NCBI GenBank assembly: GCA_023416515.1
Contig: JAEZHP010000146.1
Location: forward strand, 1-52,487
DNA: 52,487 bases
Source of the DNA: Pseudomonadota bacterium
GTDB taxonomy: Bacteria; Pseudomonadota; Alphaproteobacteria; Sphingomonadales; Sphingomonadaceae
Reading direction: 5' to 3'
Shown here: piece after piece, positions 34,815-43,246 of the stretch
Numbering within the stretch: position 1 is the stretch's first letter
How the letters are laid out: the number at the start of each line of letters is the position of its first letter
The notes under the pieces: generated by a model
What the model was told of the DNA's origin: nothing
The model's database searches: none
The model's input: only the letters and a program-made list of their open reading frames with translations
Made by a program: the position numbers and the translations under genes

Positions 34815-36986
34815 ATGCGCCTGGCGTTTGCCGCCTTGCTTCTCGCCGCTGCCCCCGCACTCGCGTCGGCCCAGGCGCCCGCTCCGACCAACCGAGGATC
34901 GATGACCCAGAACCCCCAGCTTCCCCAGCCGCCCCGCGCCGAGCAGCGCCCCCACAGCTATGAGCGCCACGGCGTGCGGATCGAGGACCCGTATAATTGG
35001 CTGCGCGACCCGGGCTATCCGACCGTCGATGACGCGGACGTGCTGTCCTACCTGCGCGCCGAGAACAGCTATTTCGAAGCGGCGATGGCGCCTCACCAAG
35101 GGCTGATCGAGACCCTGTTCCAGGAGATGCGCGGCCGGATCCCGGAGGACGACAGCTCGGTGCCGGTCAAGGATGGCGACTTCCTCTATTGGTGGGCGTT
35201 CCAGCCCGGGGCGCAGTACCGCACCTGGTATCGCCGCCCCGCTGCCGGCGGCGCCGAACAGGTCATCTTCGACGAGCCGCGTGAGGCCGAGGGCAAGCAA
35301 TATTTCCGCCTAGGCGCGATGGAGGTGAGCCCCGACGGCCGCTACGCCGCGATCCTCGTCGACGACGACGGCTCCGAGCGATTCCAGCTCCGAATTCGCG
35401 ACCTCCAGAGCGGCCGCGACATCGAAACAGTGACTGAGGTGGGCATCGGCCAGCCGGTGTGGACCGCGGACAGCCGCGGCGTGGTGTTCACAGAGGTCAA
35501 CGAAAATTGGCGAAGCTACCGCGCGCGGCTTCACCGGCTCGGCCAGCCCGTGGCCAATGACCGAACCCTCTACGAGGAGACCCAGAACGTCGCCTTCACG
35601 GTCGGCGTCGGCCACAGCCAGGACCGCAAGTACATCCTGATCTCGACCGGCGAGAACACCTCCAACGAGGTCTATCTCGTTCCCGCCGACAATCCGACCG
35701 CGACTCCGGTGCTGATCGCCGCGCGGCGGCCGAACATCCAGTACAGCGTCGATTCCGCCCACGGGAAATTGTGGATCCTGACCAACGACGAGCATGTGAA
35801 CTTCCGCCTCGCCGAGGCCTCGCCCCAGCGGCCGGGCCAGTGGCGGACGGTGATCGGTGGATCGGACGAGGTTTATCTGCGGGGAGTCACGTCGTTCCGC
35901 GACCATCTCGTCATCCAGGAGCGGGTCAACGGCCTCGATCAGGTGCGGCTTCGTTCCTATGACGGCCAGGAAGAGCGGATTCCGTTCCGCGAGGCCAGCT
36001 ACACGGTCGGCCTCGGCGCCAATCCCGAATATGCGCCCGCGACCTACCGGCTGAGCTACAGCTCGATGGTCACTCCGCCGACGGTCTATGACTATCACCC
36101 GGCCGAGGACCGGCTCGAGACCCGCAAGGTCCAGCAGATCCCGTCGGGCTACGACCCCTCGCAATATGTGACGGAGCGGCTGATGGTGCCGACCCGCGAC
36201 GGGCGCCAGGTGCCGGTGTCGATCGTCTACCGCCGCGGCTTCGAGCGCAACGGCCAGGGCCGGGTCTTCCTCTACGCCTACGGTGCCTATGGAATCGCGA
36301 CCCCGCCGGCGTTCAACACCAACCGCTTCAGCCTGCTCGACCGCGGCTACGCCTTCGCCATCGCCCATATCCGCGGCGGCGACGACATGGGCTACCAATG
36401 GTATCTCGACGGCAAGCTCGAGCGGCGCACGAACACGTTCAACGACTTCGTCGACGCCGCGCGCGGCCTCATCGCCAACAACTACACCCAGGCCGGCCGG
36501 ATCGCGATCCAGGGCGGATCGGCGGGCGGCGAGCTGATGGGCGCGGTGGTCAACAGCGATCCCAGCCTGTGGGGCGCGGTGGTCGCCGACGTGCCGTTCG
36601 TCGACGTCGTCAACACGATGCTCGACGAGACCCTTCCGCTCACCCCCGGCGAGTGGAACGAGTGGGGCAACCCGATCACCGATCCGCAGGCGTTCCGGAC
36701 CATGCTGGCCTACAGCCCGTACGACAATGTCCGCCGCCAGGCCTATCCGCCGATGCTGATCACAGGCGGTCTCAACGACCCCCGAGTGACCTATTGGGAA
36801 CCGGCGAAGTGGAACGCGCGCCTCCGCGAGATGCGCACCGACAACAACCTCCAGCTTATGAAGATCAACATGGGCGCCGGCCATGGCGGCCAGTCGGGGC
36901 GCTGGACCCGGCTCCGCGAGGTCGCCGAGGCCTATGCGTTTATGCTCACTCAGAATGGCGGCGCCGACGTCCAGCCGGCGCGCTGA
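34815..36986 (+). CDS. Oligopeptidase B-like S9 peptidase (exported)
   Basis: 723-aa peptidase with a signal peptide (MRLAFAALLLAAAPALASAQA), so probably periplasmic. The N-terminal propeller (about 80-440) and catalytic domain carry S569 (GGSAGG), D655 (GGLNDPRV) and H690 (GAGHGG). The EWNEWGNP motif is typical of oligopeptidase B, which cleaves after Lys/Arg in small peptides. ATG 34815 has AAGGAG eight bases upstream; an upstream ATG (34719) would put 32 unsuited residues before the signal. The lipoprotein gene follows four bases after the stop. Confidence 0.92.
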   Translation: MRLAFAALLLAAAPALASAQAPAPTNRGSMTQNPQLPQPPRAEQRPHSYERHGVRIEDPYNWLRDPGYPTVDDADVLSYLRAENSYFEAAMAPHQGLIETLFQEMRGRIPEDDSSVPVKDGDFLYWWAFQPGAQYRTWYRRPAAGGAEQVIFDEPREAEGKQYFRLGAMEVSPDGRYAAILVDDDGSERFQLRIRDLQSGRDIETVTEVGIGQPVWTADSRGVVFTEVNENWRSYRARLHRLGQPVANDRTLYEETQNVAFTVGVGHSQDRKYILISTGENTSNEVYLVPADNPTATPVLIAARRPNIQYSVDSAHGKLWILTNDEHVNFRLAEASPQRPGQWRTVIGGSDEVYLRGVTSFRDHLVIQERVNGLDQVRLRSYDGQEERIPFREASYTVGLGANPEYAPATYRLSYSSMVTPPTVYDYHPAEDRLETRKVQQIPSGYDPSQYVTERLMVPTRDGRQVPVSIVYRRGFERNGQGRVFLYAYGAYGIATPPAFNTNRFSLLDRGYAFAIAHIRGGDDMGYQWYLDGKLERRTNTFNDFVDAARGLIANNYTQAGRIAIQGGSAGGELMGAVVNSDPSLWGAVVADVPFVDVVNTMLDETLPLTPGEWNEWGNPITDPQAFRTMLAYSPYDNVRRQAYPPMLITGGLNDPRVTYWEPAKWNARLREMRTDNNLQLMKINMGAGHGGQSGRWTRLREVAEAYAFMLTQNGGADVQPAR

Positions 36987-36990
36987 GCCA

Positions 36991-38391
36991 GTGATCCGGG
37001 GGCTCATTCTTGCCGCGAGCCTGGCGCTGGCGGGATGCGCGGCCACGGCTGGGCTCCCCCTGGACGCCCAACCGGTCGCGGTCACGGTGGTTCGTGACGG
37101 CGACCGTTGGACCGCGGAATATCGCCTCCCGCGCGCTGCCCCGGCCTGGGCGTTCATCCGCTCGGCCGACGCGGAACGCACCGGCCAATCGTGGCGCGCG
37201 GCGAGCTGGACCGTCGACACGCCGGGCGTTCGGCTGGAGCGGATCGGCCGCTACGACGCGCTCGTCGCCGACCGTGGAAACGTACCGCCGGTGGTCCGCA
37301 TCCGCTTCACGCCGTTCACCGACGAGCTGCGCGCCGATTATGTGCCCGCGTTGGCTCTCGGCGGCGGCACCGTCGCCCTTTTCGACGACCATTTCCTCGT
37401 CTTCTCGGCACCGTCGCGCGACATGGTGGCGGGGCTTCCAGTGGACCTTTCCGGCGAGCCGATCGGCGACAGCGGCACCCGAGTCACGTTCCGCGACAGC
37501 GCCGGGCCGCTGCTCCACAGGGGCCGCCGCTCGCCCGAGGTGACGACCCAGAACTCCAACTCCTACATCTTGTTCGGCGCGCGCGACCCGATCGTCACCG
37601 ATGCGATGGCCGCGGTGATCGACCCCGCACTTCCGGGATGGCTGGCGGCCTCGCTTCGCGAGCTGACGCCGGCGATCCTGTCGCGCTACGCCGCCGAGCT
37701 TGGTCCGGCCCCGGGCGGGCCGCCGACCTTACTGGCGAGCTGGGTCGGACCGACGCCGGGCCGCTCCAGCATGAATGGCGGAGTGGTCCCGGGCACGATG
37801 GTCATGCGCTTCGAAGGCGAGGGCGTCGTCGAGCGCAACGCCGAGCTGCTCAACCTCGCGCGCTGGTTCATCGCCCATGAGGGATCGCATTTCTGGCTCG
37901 GCCAGGCGGTGCGCTACGAGCGGTCGCGTCACGCCTGGATACTGGAAGGCGGCGCCGACCTCCTCGCGATCCGCACCGTGCAAGCGCTCGATCCCGCTTA
38001 TGACTGGAAGGGCGAGCTCAACCGCGCGATCCGCGACTGCGCCGCGCTCACCGAGAATCGCGGCGCCGCAGGCGCCGAGCATCGCCGCGAGCACCGCGCT
38101 TATTATGCCTGTGGGGCCGTCTTCGCCCTGCTTGCCGAGGCGAAGTCCGGCCGGCCGTTCAGCGCCTTCGTTCGCGGTCTCGTCGACGCCAATCGGGAAG
38201 ACGGCGTCCTCACCCGCGACGAATGGCTCGACGCTTTCGACATCGTCGCTCGCGATCCCTCGCTCCGCCGCGATATCGAGACGCTACTCGACCAGGGTTC
38301 ACCGGCGCCCAAGCCTGCGCTTGTTTCGCTTCTGCGCCGCGCGGGCATTCCGCACGTCGTCGGCGAGGACGGGACGCCGCGGCTGCAATGA
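36991..38391 (+). CDS. Lipoprotein with HExxH-X18-E zinc motif (M1/M61-like)
   Basis: 466-aa lipoprotein: signal GLILAASLALAGC with lipobox Cys16. The motif H296-E-G-S-H300 followed by E319 gives exactly 18 residues between the second His and the Glu, as in M1 and M61 gluzincins. Upstream, about 270 residues resemble the N-terminal beta domain of that clan. The protein is shorter than normal M1/M61 enzymes (about 600 or more). It starts at a GTG four bases after oligopeptidase B and overlaps the thioesterase by four bases (ATGA). Peptidase activity is likely but not proven. Confidence 0.7.
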   Translation: MIRGLILAASLALAGCAATAGLPLDAQPVAVTVVRDGDRWTAEYRLPRAAPAWAFIRSADAERTGQSWRAASWTVDTPGVRLERIGRYDALVADRGNVPPVVRIRFTPFTDELRADYVPALALGGGTVALFDDHFLVFSAPSRDMVAGLPVDLSGEPIGDSGTRVTFRDSAGPLLHRGRRSPEVTTQNSNSYILFGARDPIVTDAMAAVIDPALPGWLAASLRELTPAILSRYAAELGPAPGGPPTLLASWVGPTPGRSSMNGGVVPGTMVMRFEGEGVVERNAELLNLARWFIAHEGSHFWLGQAVRYERSRHAWILEGGADLLAIRTVQALDPAYDWKGELNRAIRDCAALTENRGAAGAEHRREHRAYYACGAVFALLAEAKSGRPFSAFVRGLVDANREDGVLTRDEWLDAFDIVARDPSLRRDIETLLDQGSPAPKPALVSLLRRAGIPHVVGEDGTPRLQ

Positions 38392-38783
38392 GCGCGTTCG
38401 AGCAGGTGTTCACCGCGCGTGCGGACGACATCGACGAGCTCGGCCACGTCAACAATGCGGTGTGGGTGCGCTGGATTCAGGACGTCGCCACCGGCCACTG
38501 GCGTGCAGCGGCCGATCCGGCGCATGTCGACGCTTATATCTGGGTCGTGACGCGGCACGAGATCGACTATCTGCGCCCGCTTCTCGAGGGCGAGAGCGTC
38601 ACCGCACGGACCTGGGTCGCCGAGCCGCCCAAGGGCGCCCGCTTCGATCGGTTGATGACCTTCACCGGCGCCGACGGAAAGGACAATGTCCGCGCCCGGA
38701 CTACCTGGGCGATGATCGACAAGGCCACGGGCCGTCCCGCGCGTGTCCCGCGCGAAGTGGTGGAGACCTTTCTCAGCGCCTGA
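38388..38783 (+). CDS. Acyl-CoA thioesterase (hotdog fold, YbgC/FadM-like)
   Basis: 131-aa cytosolic hotdog-fold thioesterase. The N-terminal DDIDELGHVNNAVWVRW matches the 4-hydroxybenzoyl-CoA/YbgC signature with the catalytic Asp. The ATG overlaps the stop of the lipoprotein gene, so it belongs to the same operon. The acyl-CoA preference is unknown. It overlaps the convergent hydrolase by 11 bases. Confidence 0.88.
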   Translation: MSAFEQVFTARADDIDELGHVNNAVWVRWIQDVATGHWRAAADPAHVDAYIWVVTRHEIDYLRPLLEGESVTARTWVAEPPKGARFDRLMTFTGADGKDNVRARTTWAMIDKATGRPARVPREVVETFLSA

Positions 38784-39369
38784 GCAGCTCGACGATCACC
38801 CCCGCCGTGCGGCGGCAGGTCATGAAGCCGATATGGGTGCAGGCGACTTCGATGGTCTCGTCGCTCTCGCCGGGGCCGCAGCGGGCGCATTGCTCGGCGA
38901 CGATGCCGTCGTTGGGGGACCACAGGGCGATGGTCGGGACCGGCGGCTTCTCCTCGGTGCGTACGGGCACCGGCGGCCGGTCGACCGGATAGCCGCTGAT
39001 GCGCTCATAGACCCGCCAGAAATTGTTCTGCCGCGGGTCTCCGGTCACCGGCGAGCCGAGGGTGATGACCCGCTCCACCAATTCGGGACGGCGCTTGGCG
39101 ACCTCGCGGGTGAACACTCCGCCGACGCTCCAGCCGATCAGGGTTACCTTGTCGCCGTCGGCCACCCGCTCGACCAGGGCCTCGACCTTGTCGAGCGAGT
39201 CAGCGCGCGCGCCCCAGTTGAAGCCCATGCCCCAGCCATGAGCCTCGAAGCCGGCGGCGGCGAGGACGCGTCGGAGCGGACGGGTCGACAAGTCGTTGCC
39301 GAAGAAGCCGGGCACGACGACGACCTTGTGCCGCCCATTATGGCGCGGCACCGGCCTGAGGCTCAGCAA
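38773..39369 (-). CDS. Alpha/beta hydrolase
   Basis: About 198-aa alpha/beta hydrolase. The nucleophile elbow is GWSVGG, the Asp is in SPNDGIV and the His in CTHIGFM; the oxyanion region is VVVPGFFGND. The start is uncertain: TTG 39369 is the first possible initiator in this frame, but codons upstream (LARELGSWLNLR) look coding and run to the serS stop without an ATG/GTG/TTG. Either a non-canonical start is used or the gene is translationally coupled to serS. No signal peptide is seen. The substrate is unknown. Confidence 0.7.
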   Translation of the reverse strand: MLSLRPVPRHNGRHKVVVVPGFFGNDLSTRPLRRVLAAAGFEAHGWGMGFNWGARADSLDKVEALVERVADGDKVTLIGWSVGGVFTREVAKRRPELVERVITLGSPVTGDPRQNNFWRVYERISGYPVDRPPVPVRTEEKPPVPTIALWSPNDGIVAEQCARCGPGESDETIEVACTHIGFMTCRRTAGVIVELLRR

Positions 39370-39419
39370 GCGCAGGTTGAGCCAGCTGCCGAGTTCTCGG
39401 GCGAGCCGGCGCGGGCTTG

Positions 39420-40679
39420 TCAGAGGAACTCCCCGCCCATCAGCGGCTGAAGCGCCTTGGGAAGCCGTACCCGGCCGTCCTCGGTCTGGTGGTTCTCGAG
39501 CAAGGGCACGAGGATCCGGGGCGATGCCAGCGCCGTGTTGTTGAGCGTGTGGGTGAAGCGCACCTTGCGCTCCTCATCGCGCCAGCGAAGGTTCGCGCGG
39601 CGGGCCTGCCAGTCATGAAGAGTCGAGCAGCTGTGGGTTTCGCGATATTTGCCGAGCGTCGGCACCCAGCTCTCGATGTCGTTCATCCGGAACTTGCCGT
39701 TGCCCATGTCCCCGGTCGAGGTCTCGACGACCTGGTACGGGATCTCAAGCTCCTCAAGCAGCTCCTCGGCGATGCCCAGGAGCACGCCGTGCCAGCGCGC
39801 GCTCTCCTCCGGATCGTCGCGGCAGATGACATATTGTTCGAGCTTGTAGAATTGGTGGACGCGCAAAAGACCGCGAACGTCGCGTCCGGCGCTTCCCGCC
39901 TCGCGGCGGAAGCAGGGCGAGTAGCCGGCATAGAGGATCGGCAGCTGGTCGGCCTCGATGATCTCGCCGGAATGGAGGCTGGTCAGCGCGATCTCGCCGG
40001 TGCCGGCGAGGTACAGCTCGTCGGCGGGGATATGATAGGCCTCTTCCTCGTGGCCGGGGAAATGGCCGGTCGCCTGGAACGCCTGGGGCCGCGCCAGCGA
40101 AGGCACCGTCATCAGGGTGAAGCCCTTCGATGCGAGCTTGCGCTGCGCCCACAGCATCAGCACCTGCTCGAGCTCGGCGAGACGGCCCTTGAGGCAGTAG
40201 GTGCGCGAGCCCGCGACCTGGACGATGCGCGCGAGGTCGGCCCAGTCGTTCTGCTCGACGAGCGCGACATGGTCCTTGGCCTCGAAGGCGAAGTCGCGCG
40301 GGGTGCCGACCTGGCGAACGACGGTGTTGAACGTCTCGTCGGGCCCGACGGGTGCGCCTTCCCAAGGAATGTTGGGGACGCGCAGGAGCAAGGCGTCGAG
40401 CTCGGACTGCTGATTGCCCAGGAGCTCCTCGGTCGAGGCGATCTCGCTCGCGACCTGCTTCGATTCCGCGCCGAGCGCAGGCCGCTCCTCGGGCGCCGCG
40501 TCTTTAAACCTGCCGCTGATGTCGTTGCGGCGGCGGCGAAGCTCGTCGACCCGGGTCTTGGCGGCGCGCACCTCGCCATCGAGCTGGAGCAGGCGGTCGA
40601 GGTCGAGCGCGACATTCTTGTCCGCGGCCGCCTTGCGAACGGCATCGGGATTTTCGCGGATGAAGCTGAGGCTGAGCAT
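39420..40679 (-). CDS. serS: Seryl-tRNA synthetase
   Basis: 419-aa class II synthetase that charges tRNA-Ser and tRNA-Sec with serine. The N-terminal coiled-coil arm (about 30-105), motif 2 (SPCFRREAGSAGRDVRGLLRVHQF region), and motif 3 (ending near LHDWQARRANLRWR) are clear. The first Met begins MLSLSFIRENPDAVRKA, the normal start. The tRNA-Ser gene at 12026 is one of its substrates. Confidence 0.97.
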   Translation of the reverse strand: MLSLSFIRENPDAVRKAAADKNVALDLDRLLQLDGEVRAAKTRVDELRRRRNDISGRFKDAAPEERPALGAESKQVASEIASTEELLGNQQSELDALLLRVPNIPWEGAPVGPDETFNTVVRQVGTPRDFAFEAKDHVALVEQNDWADLARIVQVAGSRTYCLKGRLAELEQVLMLWAQRKLASKGFTLMTVPSLARPQAFQATGHFPGHEEEAYHIPADELYLAGTGEIALTSLHSGEIIEADQLPILYAGYSPCFRREAGSAGRDVRGLLRVHQFYKLEQYVICRDDPEESARWHGVLLGIAEELLEELEIPYQVVETSTGDMGNGKFRMNDIESWVPTLGKYRETHSCSTLHDWQARRANLRWRDEERKVRFTHTLNNTALASPRILVPLLENHQTEDGRVRLPKALQPLMGGEFL

Positions 40680-40710
40680 TGACGCGTCCTGTCCGCCGCA
40701 GGCTCAAAAA

Positions 40711-41190
40711 TCAATCGCGACGGCGCCCTCGCCCGCTGTCGCCGCGGTCCAGGAAGACGTCGCTGACCTTCACGACGCGGATGGCGATGGTGATCTCGGC
40801 CAGGAAAAGGACGAGGCCGAGGCTGAGCGACAGCATCGCCAGGACGAAGAGGACCGAGACGATGTCGTCATAGCCGCGGTTCATCATGCTGTTCACGAAC
40901 AAAAGGGCGACGACGACGCAGATGAGGAAGCCGGCCGCGGTGCACAGCCCGACCGAGGCGTGACAGACCTTCATCCGCCGGTCGAGCATTCGAAGCTCCG
41001 CGATCTCATGCTCGCGCAACAAGCCGTTCGGCTCGGATGCCTGGCGCTCCAGGGCGCGGGCTCGGTCGACCACGCGCGCAAGCCGGACCGCGACGACGTT
41101 GAGGATCCCGCCGACGCCGACCAGAAGCAATGCGGGCGCCACCGCATATTGAATGGCCAGCCCAATGCCAGGCGTGAAATCGGGAATCAT
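40711..41190 (-). CDS. DUF2721 family membrane protein
   Basis: 159-aa membrane protein of the DUF2721 family. An N-terminal helix (IQYAVAPALLLVGVGGILNVV) is followed by an RARALERQ coiled region and two more helices (about residues 80-102 and 108-135). ATG 41190 has AAGGG about eight bases upstream; a TTG two codons earlier lacks it. The charged tail ends RGRRRD. Function unknown. Confidence 0.85.
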   Translation of the reverse strand: MIPDFTPGIGLAIQYAVAPALLLVGVGGILNVVAVRLARVVDRARALERQASEPNGLLREHEIAELRMLDRRMKVCHASVGLCTAAGFLICVVVALLFVNSMMNRGYDDIVSVLFVLAMLSLSLGLVLFLAEITIAIRVVKVSDVFLDRGDSGRGRRRD

Positions 41191-41247
41191 TCCCAACCCT
41201 TCAGCGCCAGCAGTTGCTCGTCAAGACGCGGGGTGCGGCTCGGGACC

Positions 41248-41312
41248 GCTCCCGCGAAAGCGAGACGGAACTCCCCTCTTGGGAAAGGCCTCGCTCCCGC
41301 TTTCGCGGGGAT
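41248..41312. repeat. Degenerate inverted palindromic repeat (relative of the imuB insert)
   Basis: Two palindromic cores, CTCCCGCGAAAGCGAG on the left and CTCCCGCTTTCGCGGGG on the right, face each other about 30 bases apart. They match the ATTCCCGC-N4-GCGGGAAT arms at 48167-48243 with substitutions in the outer bases. The element lies between the DUF2721 gene and the end of the 41322 gene, where it could also terminate that gene's transcript on the minus strand. Confidence 0.65.
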
Positions 41313-41321
41313 CGCGAAGAC

Positions 41322-42044
41322 CTATTGCCGGCCGCCCAGACGGCGCGAGGAGATCACTCGGTTGGCGGTGTCGGTGACGACTTCGAGCAGGTTGCCGGTG
41401 GTGTCGCGGACCTGGCGGACGGTCTGGCCCTGCGGGTTCACCGTGCGCGACACCTCGGTGAGGCCGGCGCGGGCGAGGTCGAGCAGCTGGCCGCTGCGGA
41501 GCAGGCCGCCGGCCAGGTTGCCGACCGTTCCCACGGTGTTGTTAGCGACTCCGCCGACGGTGTTCACCGTGTTGTCGACGGTGGACAGGAGCTGGGTCAC
41601 CAGCTGGGGATTGTTGTCGAGGGTCTGAAGAGTGCGCTCGATGATCGCCCGGACATTGTCGAGGCGGACGATTAGGGTCGCCTGAGCGCGCACTCCGGCG
41701 ATCTCGATCCGGACGTCGTCGATGCTGGCGTTCACGCCGGCGGTGAGGTGGAGGAGATTGGCGAGGCGCGCGTCGAGATTGAGATTGGCCTGCAGGTTGC
41801 TGACCTGGATGCTGATCTGCTCGACCGAGAGATTGGGAACATCGAGGAGGACGTCGGGGGGATCGCCCCCGGCGAGCGCCTGCTGGGCGAGCGGCGAGGG
41901 CTGGCTCGGCGCGGTCGCGGGCGCCGGCTGGCGGCGCTGAAGCGGACGGATCTCCGGCTGGCTGGTCTGAGCCGAGGCGATTGTCGGAACGGCAAGTGCG
42001 GTCGCGGCGACGAGGCCCGCCGCCAGCGCGTGAAGCTTACGCAT
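41322..42044 (-). CDS. Exported protein, unknown function
   Basis: 240-aa protein with a signal peptide (1-25, ending AVPTIASAQT) and a Pro/Gln-rich segment (about 30-60). The rest is rich in Asn, Thr, Val and Leu: NLSVEQISIQVSNLQANLNL, followed by an NTVNTVGGVANNTVGTVGNL repeat-like stretch, suggesting a helical or beta-solenoid domain. No family was recognised. It follows the 42074 gene on the same strand and may belong to the LytTR operon. Confidence 0.75.
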   Translation of the reverse strand: MRKLHALAAGLVAATALAVPTIASAQTSQPEIRPLQRRQPAPATAPSQPSPLAQQALAGGDPPDVLLDVPNLSVEQISIQVSNLQANLNLDARLANLLHLTAGVNASIDDVRIEIAGVRAQATLIVRLDNVRAIIERTLQTLDNNPQLVTQLLSTVDNTVNTVGGVANNTVGTVGNLAGGLLRSGQLLDLARAGLTEVSRTVNPQGQTVRQVRDTTGNLLEVVTDTANRVISSRRLGGRQ

Positions 42045-42073
42045 GGACGTCTCCCTGTTACGGCCCCCAAACG

Positions 42074-42394
42074 TTATTCCGGCGACTGCGGTTCCTGCGG
42101 TATTTCGGGAGCGACCAAGGGGGCCAGCGGATCCGCGATCCGGGTCTCCGCGCGCACTCGAACACGGACATTGTTGGCGCGCACTTGCCCGCGCGGAAGG
42201 TCGGGCGCATCGACCTGGACGACGTTGCCCTCGCTCTCGCGCCCGTTGACCGAGGCAGTGGCGGTGAGGTCGAGCTCGCCCTTGTTCTCGACCACCACTC
42301 GGCGCGCGGTGAGGTCGATCCCGAGCTGGATGTCGGGCGGCGGCGCGGAAGGTGCGGGCTGCGCCGCCTGGAGGAGCAGAAGTGCGATGATCAT
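42074..42394 (-). CDS. Small exported protein, unknown function
   Basis: 106-aa protein with an N-terminal hydrophobic segment (MIIALLLLQAAQPA) likely acting as a signal. The rest is a small beta-type domain rich in charged residues (TARRVVVENKGELDLTATAS). ATG 42394 has GAGG six bases upstream; the upstream frame (42418) is not supported. It lies 51 bases after the LytTR regulator on the same strand. Family not recognised. Confidence 0.7.
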   Translation of the reverse strand: MIIALLLLQAAQPAPSAPPPDIQLGIDLTARRVVVENKGELDLTATASVNGRESEGNVVQVDAPDLPRGQVRANNVRVRVRAETRIADPLAPLVAPEIPQEPQSPE

Positions 42395-42445
42395 GTCCAG
42401 CCTCGTCGTTTCAGGCACAATCCGGCGGGAAGCCGGCGGTTCCGG

Positions 42446-43246
42446 TCAGTGGACGAAGCGGGCAACGACATCCCGGTAGGAGCGGCTGACCTTCACCTGG
42501 GCGCCGGAGTCCAGAACCAGGAAGCATTCCCCGTTGGTGTGGGGCTTCACCTGCCGGACCAGATCGAGGTTGACGATGGTCGAGCGGTGGACCCGCTGGA
42601 AGCGGCGCGGATCGAGGCGCTTCTCGAGGTCCTTCATCGTCTCGCGGAGGATCAGCGTGTTGTCGGCGGTGTAGATGCACATATAGTCGCCGGCAGCGTC
42701 GATCTTCTCGATGGAATCGACGTCGACGCGGAAGATCTGGCCGCGATCCTTGATGTTGATCATCTTCTCGTAGCGGCTGGCGGCGTGAGTGTCGTCGGGC
42801 GAGGCGACGTCGTCGACCGCGTCGGGAGCCACTTCGGCGAGGACTTCCTTCAGCTTGCCGGCTTCCTCGGCGCTTCGCTTCTCGGACAGGCGCTGGCGGA
42901 TTCGCTCGAGCGTGTCGGCGAGCCTGTCCTCCTCAACCGGCTTCATCAGATAGTCGGCCGCCTGCGCCTCGAAGGCGCGGATGGCGTGGTCGGAATAAGC
43001 GGTGACGAACACGACCAGGGGCGGCTCGACCTCGGCAAGACCCTGGAGGACGGAGAAGCCGTCGAAGCCGGGCATCTGGATGTCGAGGAAGACGAGGTCG
43101 GGCTTGTGGGTCTTGATCGAGCGGATCGCCTCGCGGCCGTTCGAGCAGGTGTCGACGATCTCGACATCCTCATGCTTCTCGAGGCGGAGCGTGAGGCCCT
43201 GAATGGCGAGCGGCTCGTCGTCCACCAGGATGGTGCGGATGGTCAT
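42446..43246 (-). CDS. LytTR family response regulator
   Basis: 266-aa two-component regulator. The receiver domain (1-125) has D9, D10, phospho-acceptor D55 (FLDIQMPG) and K102 (YLMKPVEE). The LytTR DNA-binding domain (about 160-266) is recognised by VEKIDAAGDYMCIYT-like and FQRVHRSTIVNL motifs. The ATG overlaps the kinase stop by four bases (43243-43246), so they are coupled. Target promoters are unknown; the two small exported genes downstream are candidates. Confidence 0.9.
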   Translation of the reverse strand: MTIRTILVDDEPLAIQGLTLRLEKHEDVEIVDTCSNGREAIRSIKTHKPDLVFLDIQMPGFDGFSVLQGLAEVEPPLVVFVTAYSDHAIRAFEAQAADYLMKPVEEDRLADTLERIRQRLSEKRSAEEAGKLKEVLAEVAPDAVDDVASPDDTHAASRYEKMINIKDRGQIFRVDVDSIEKIDAAGDYMCIYTADNTLILRETMKDLEKRLDPRRFQRVHRSTIVNLDLVRQVKPHTNGECFLVLDSGAQVKVSRSYRDVVARFVH

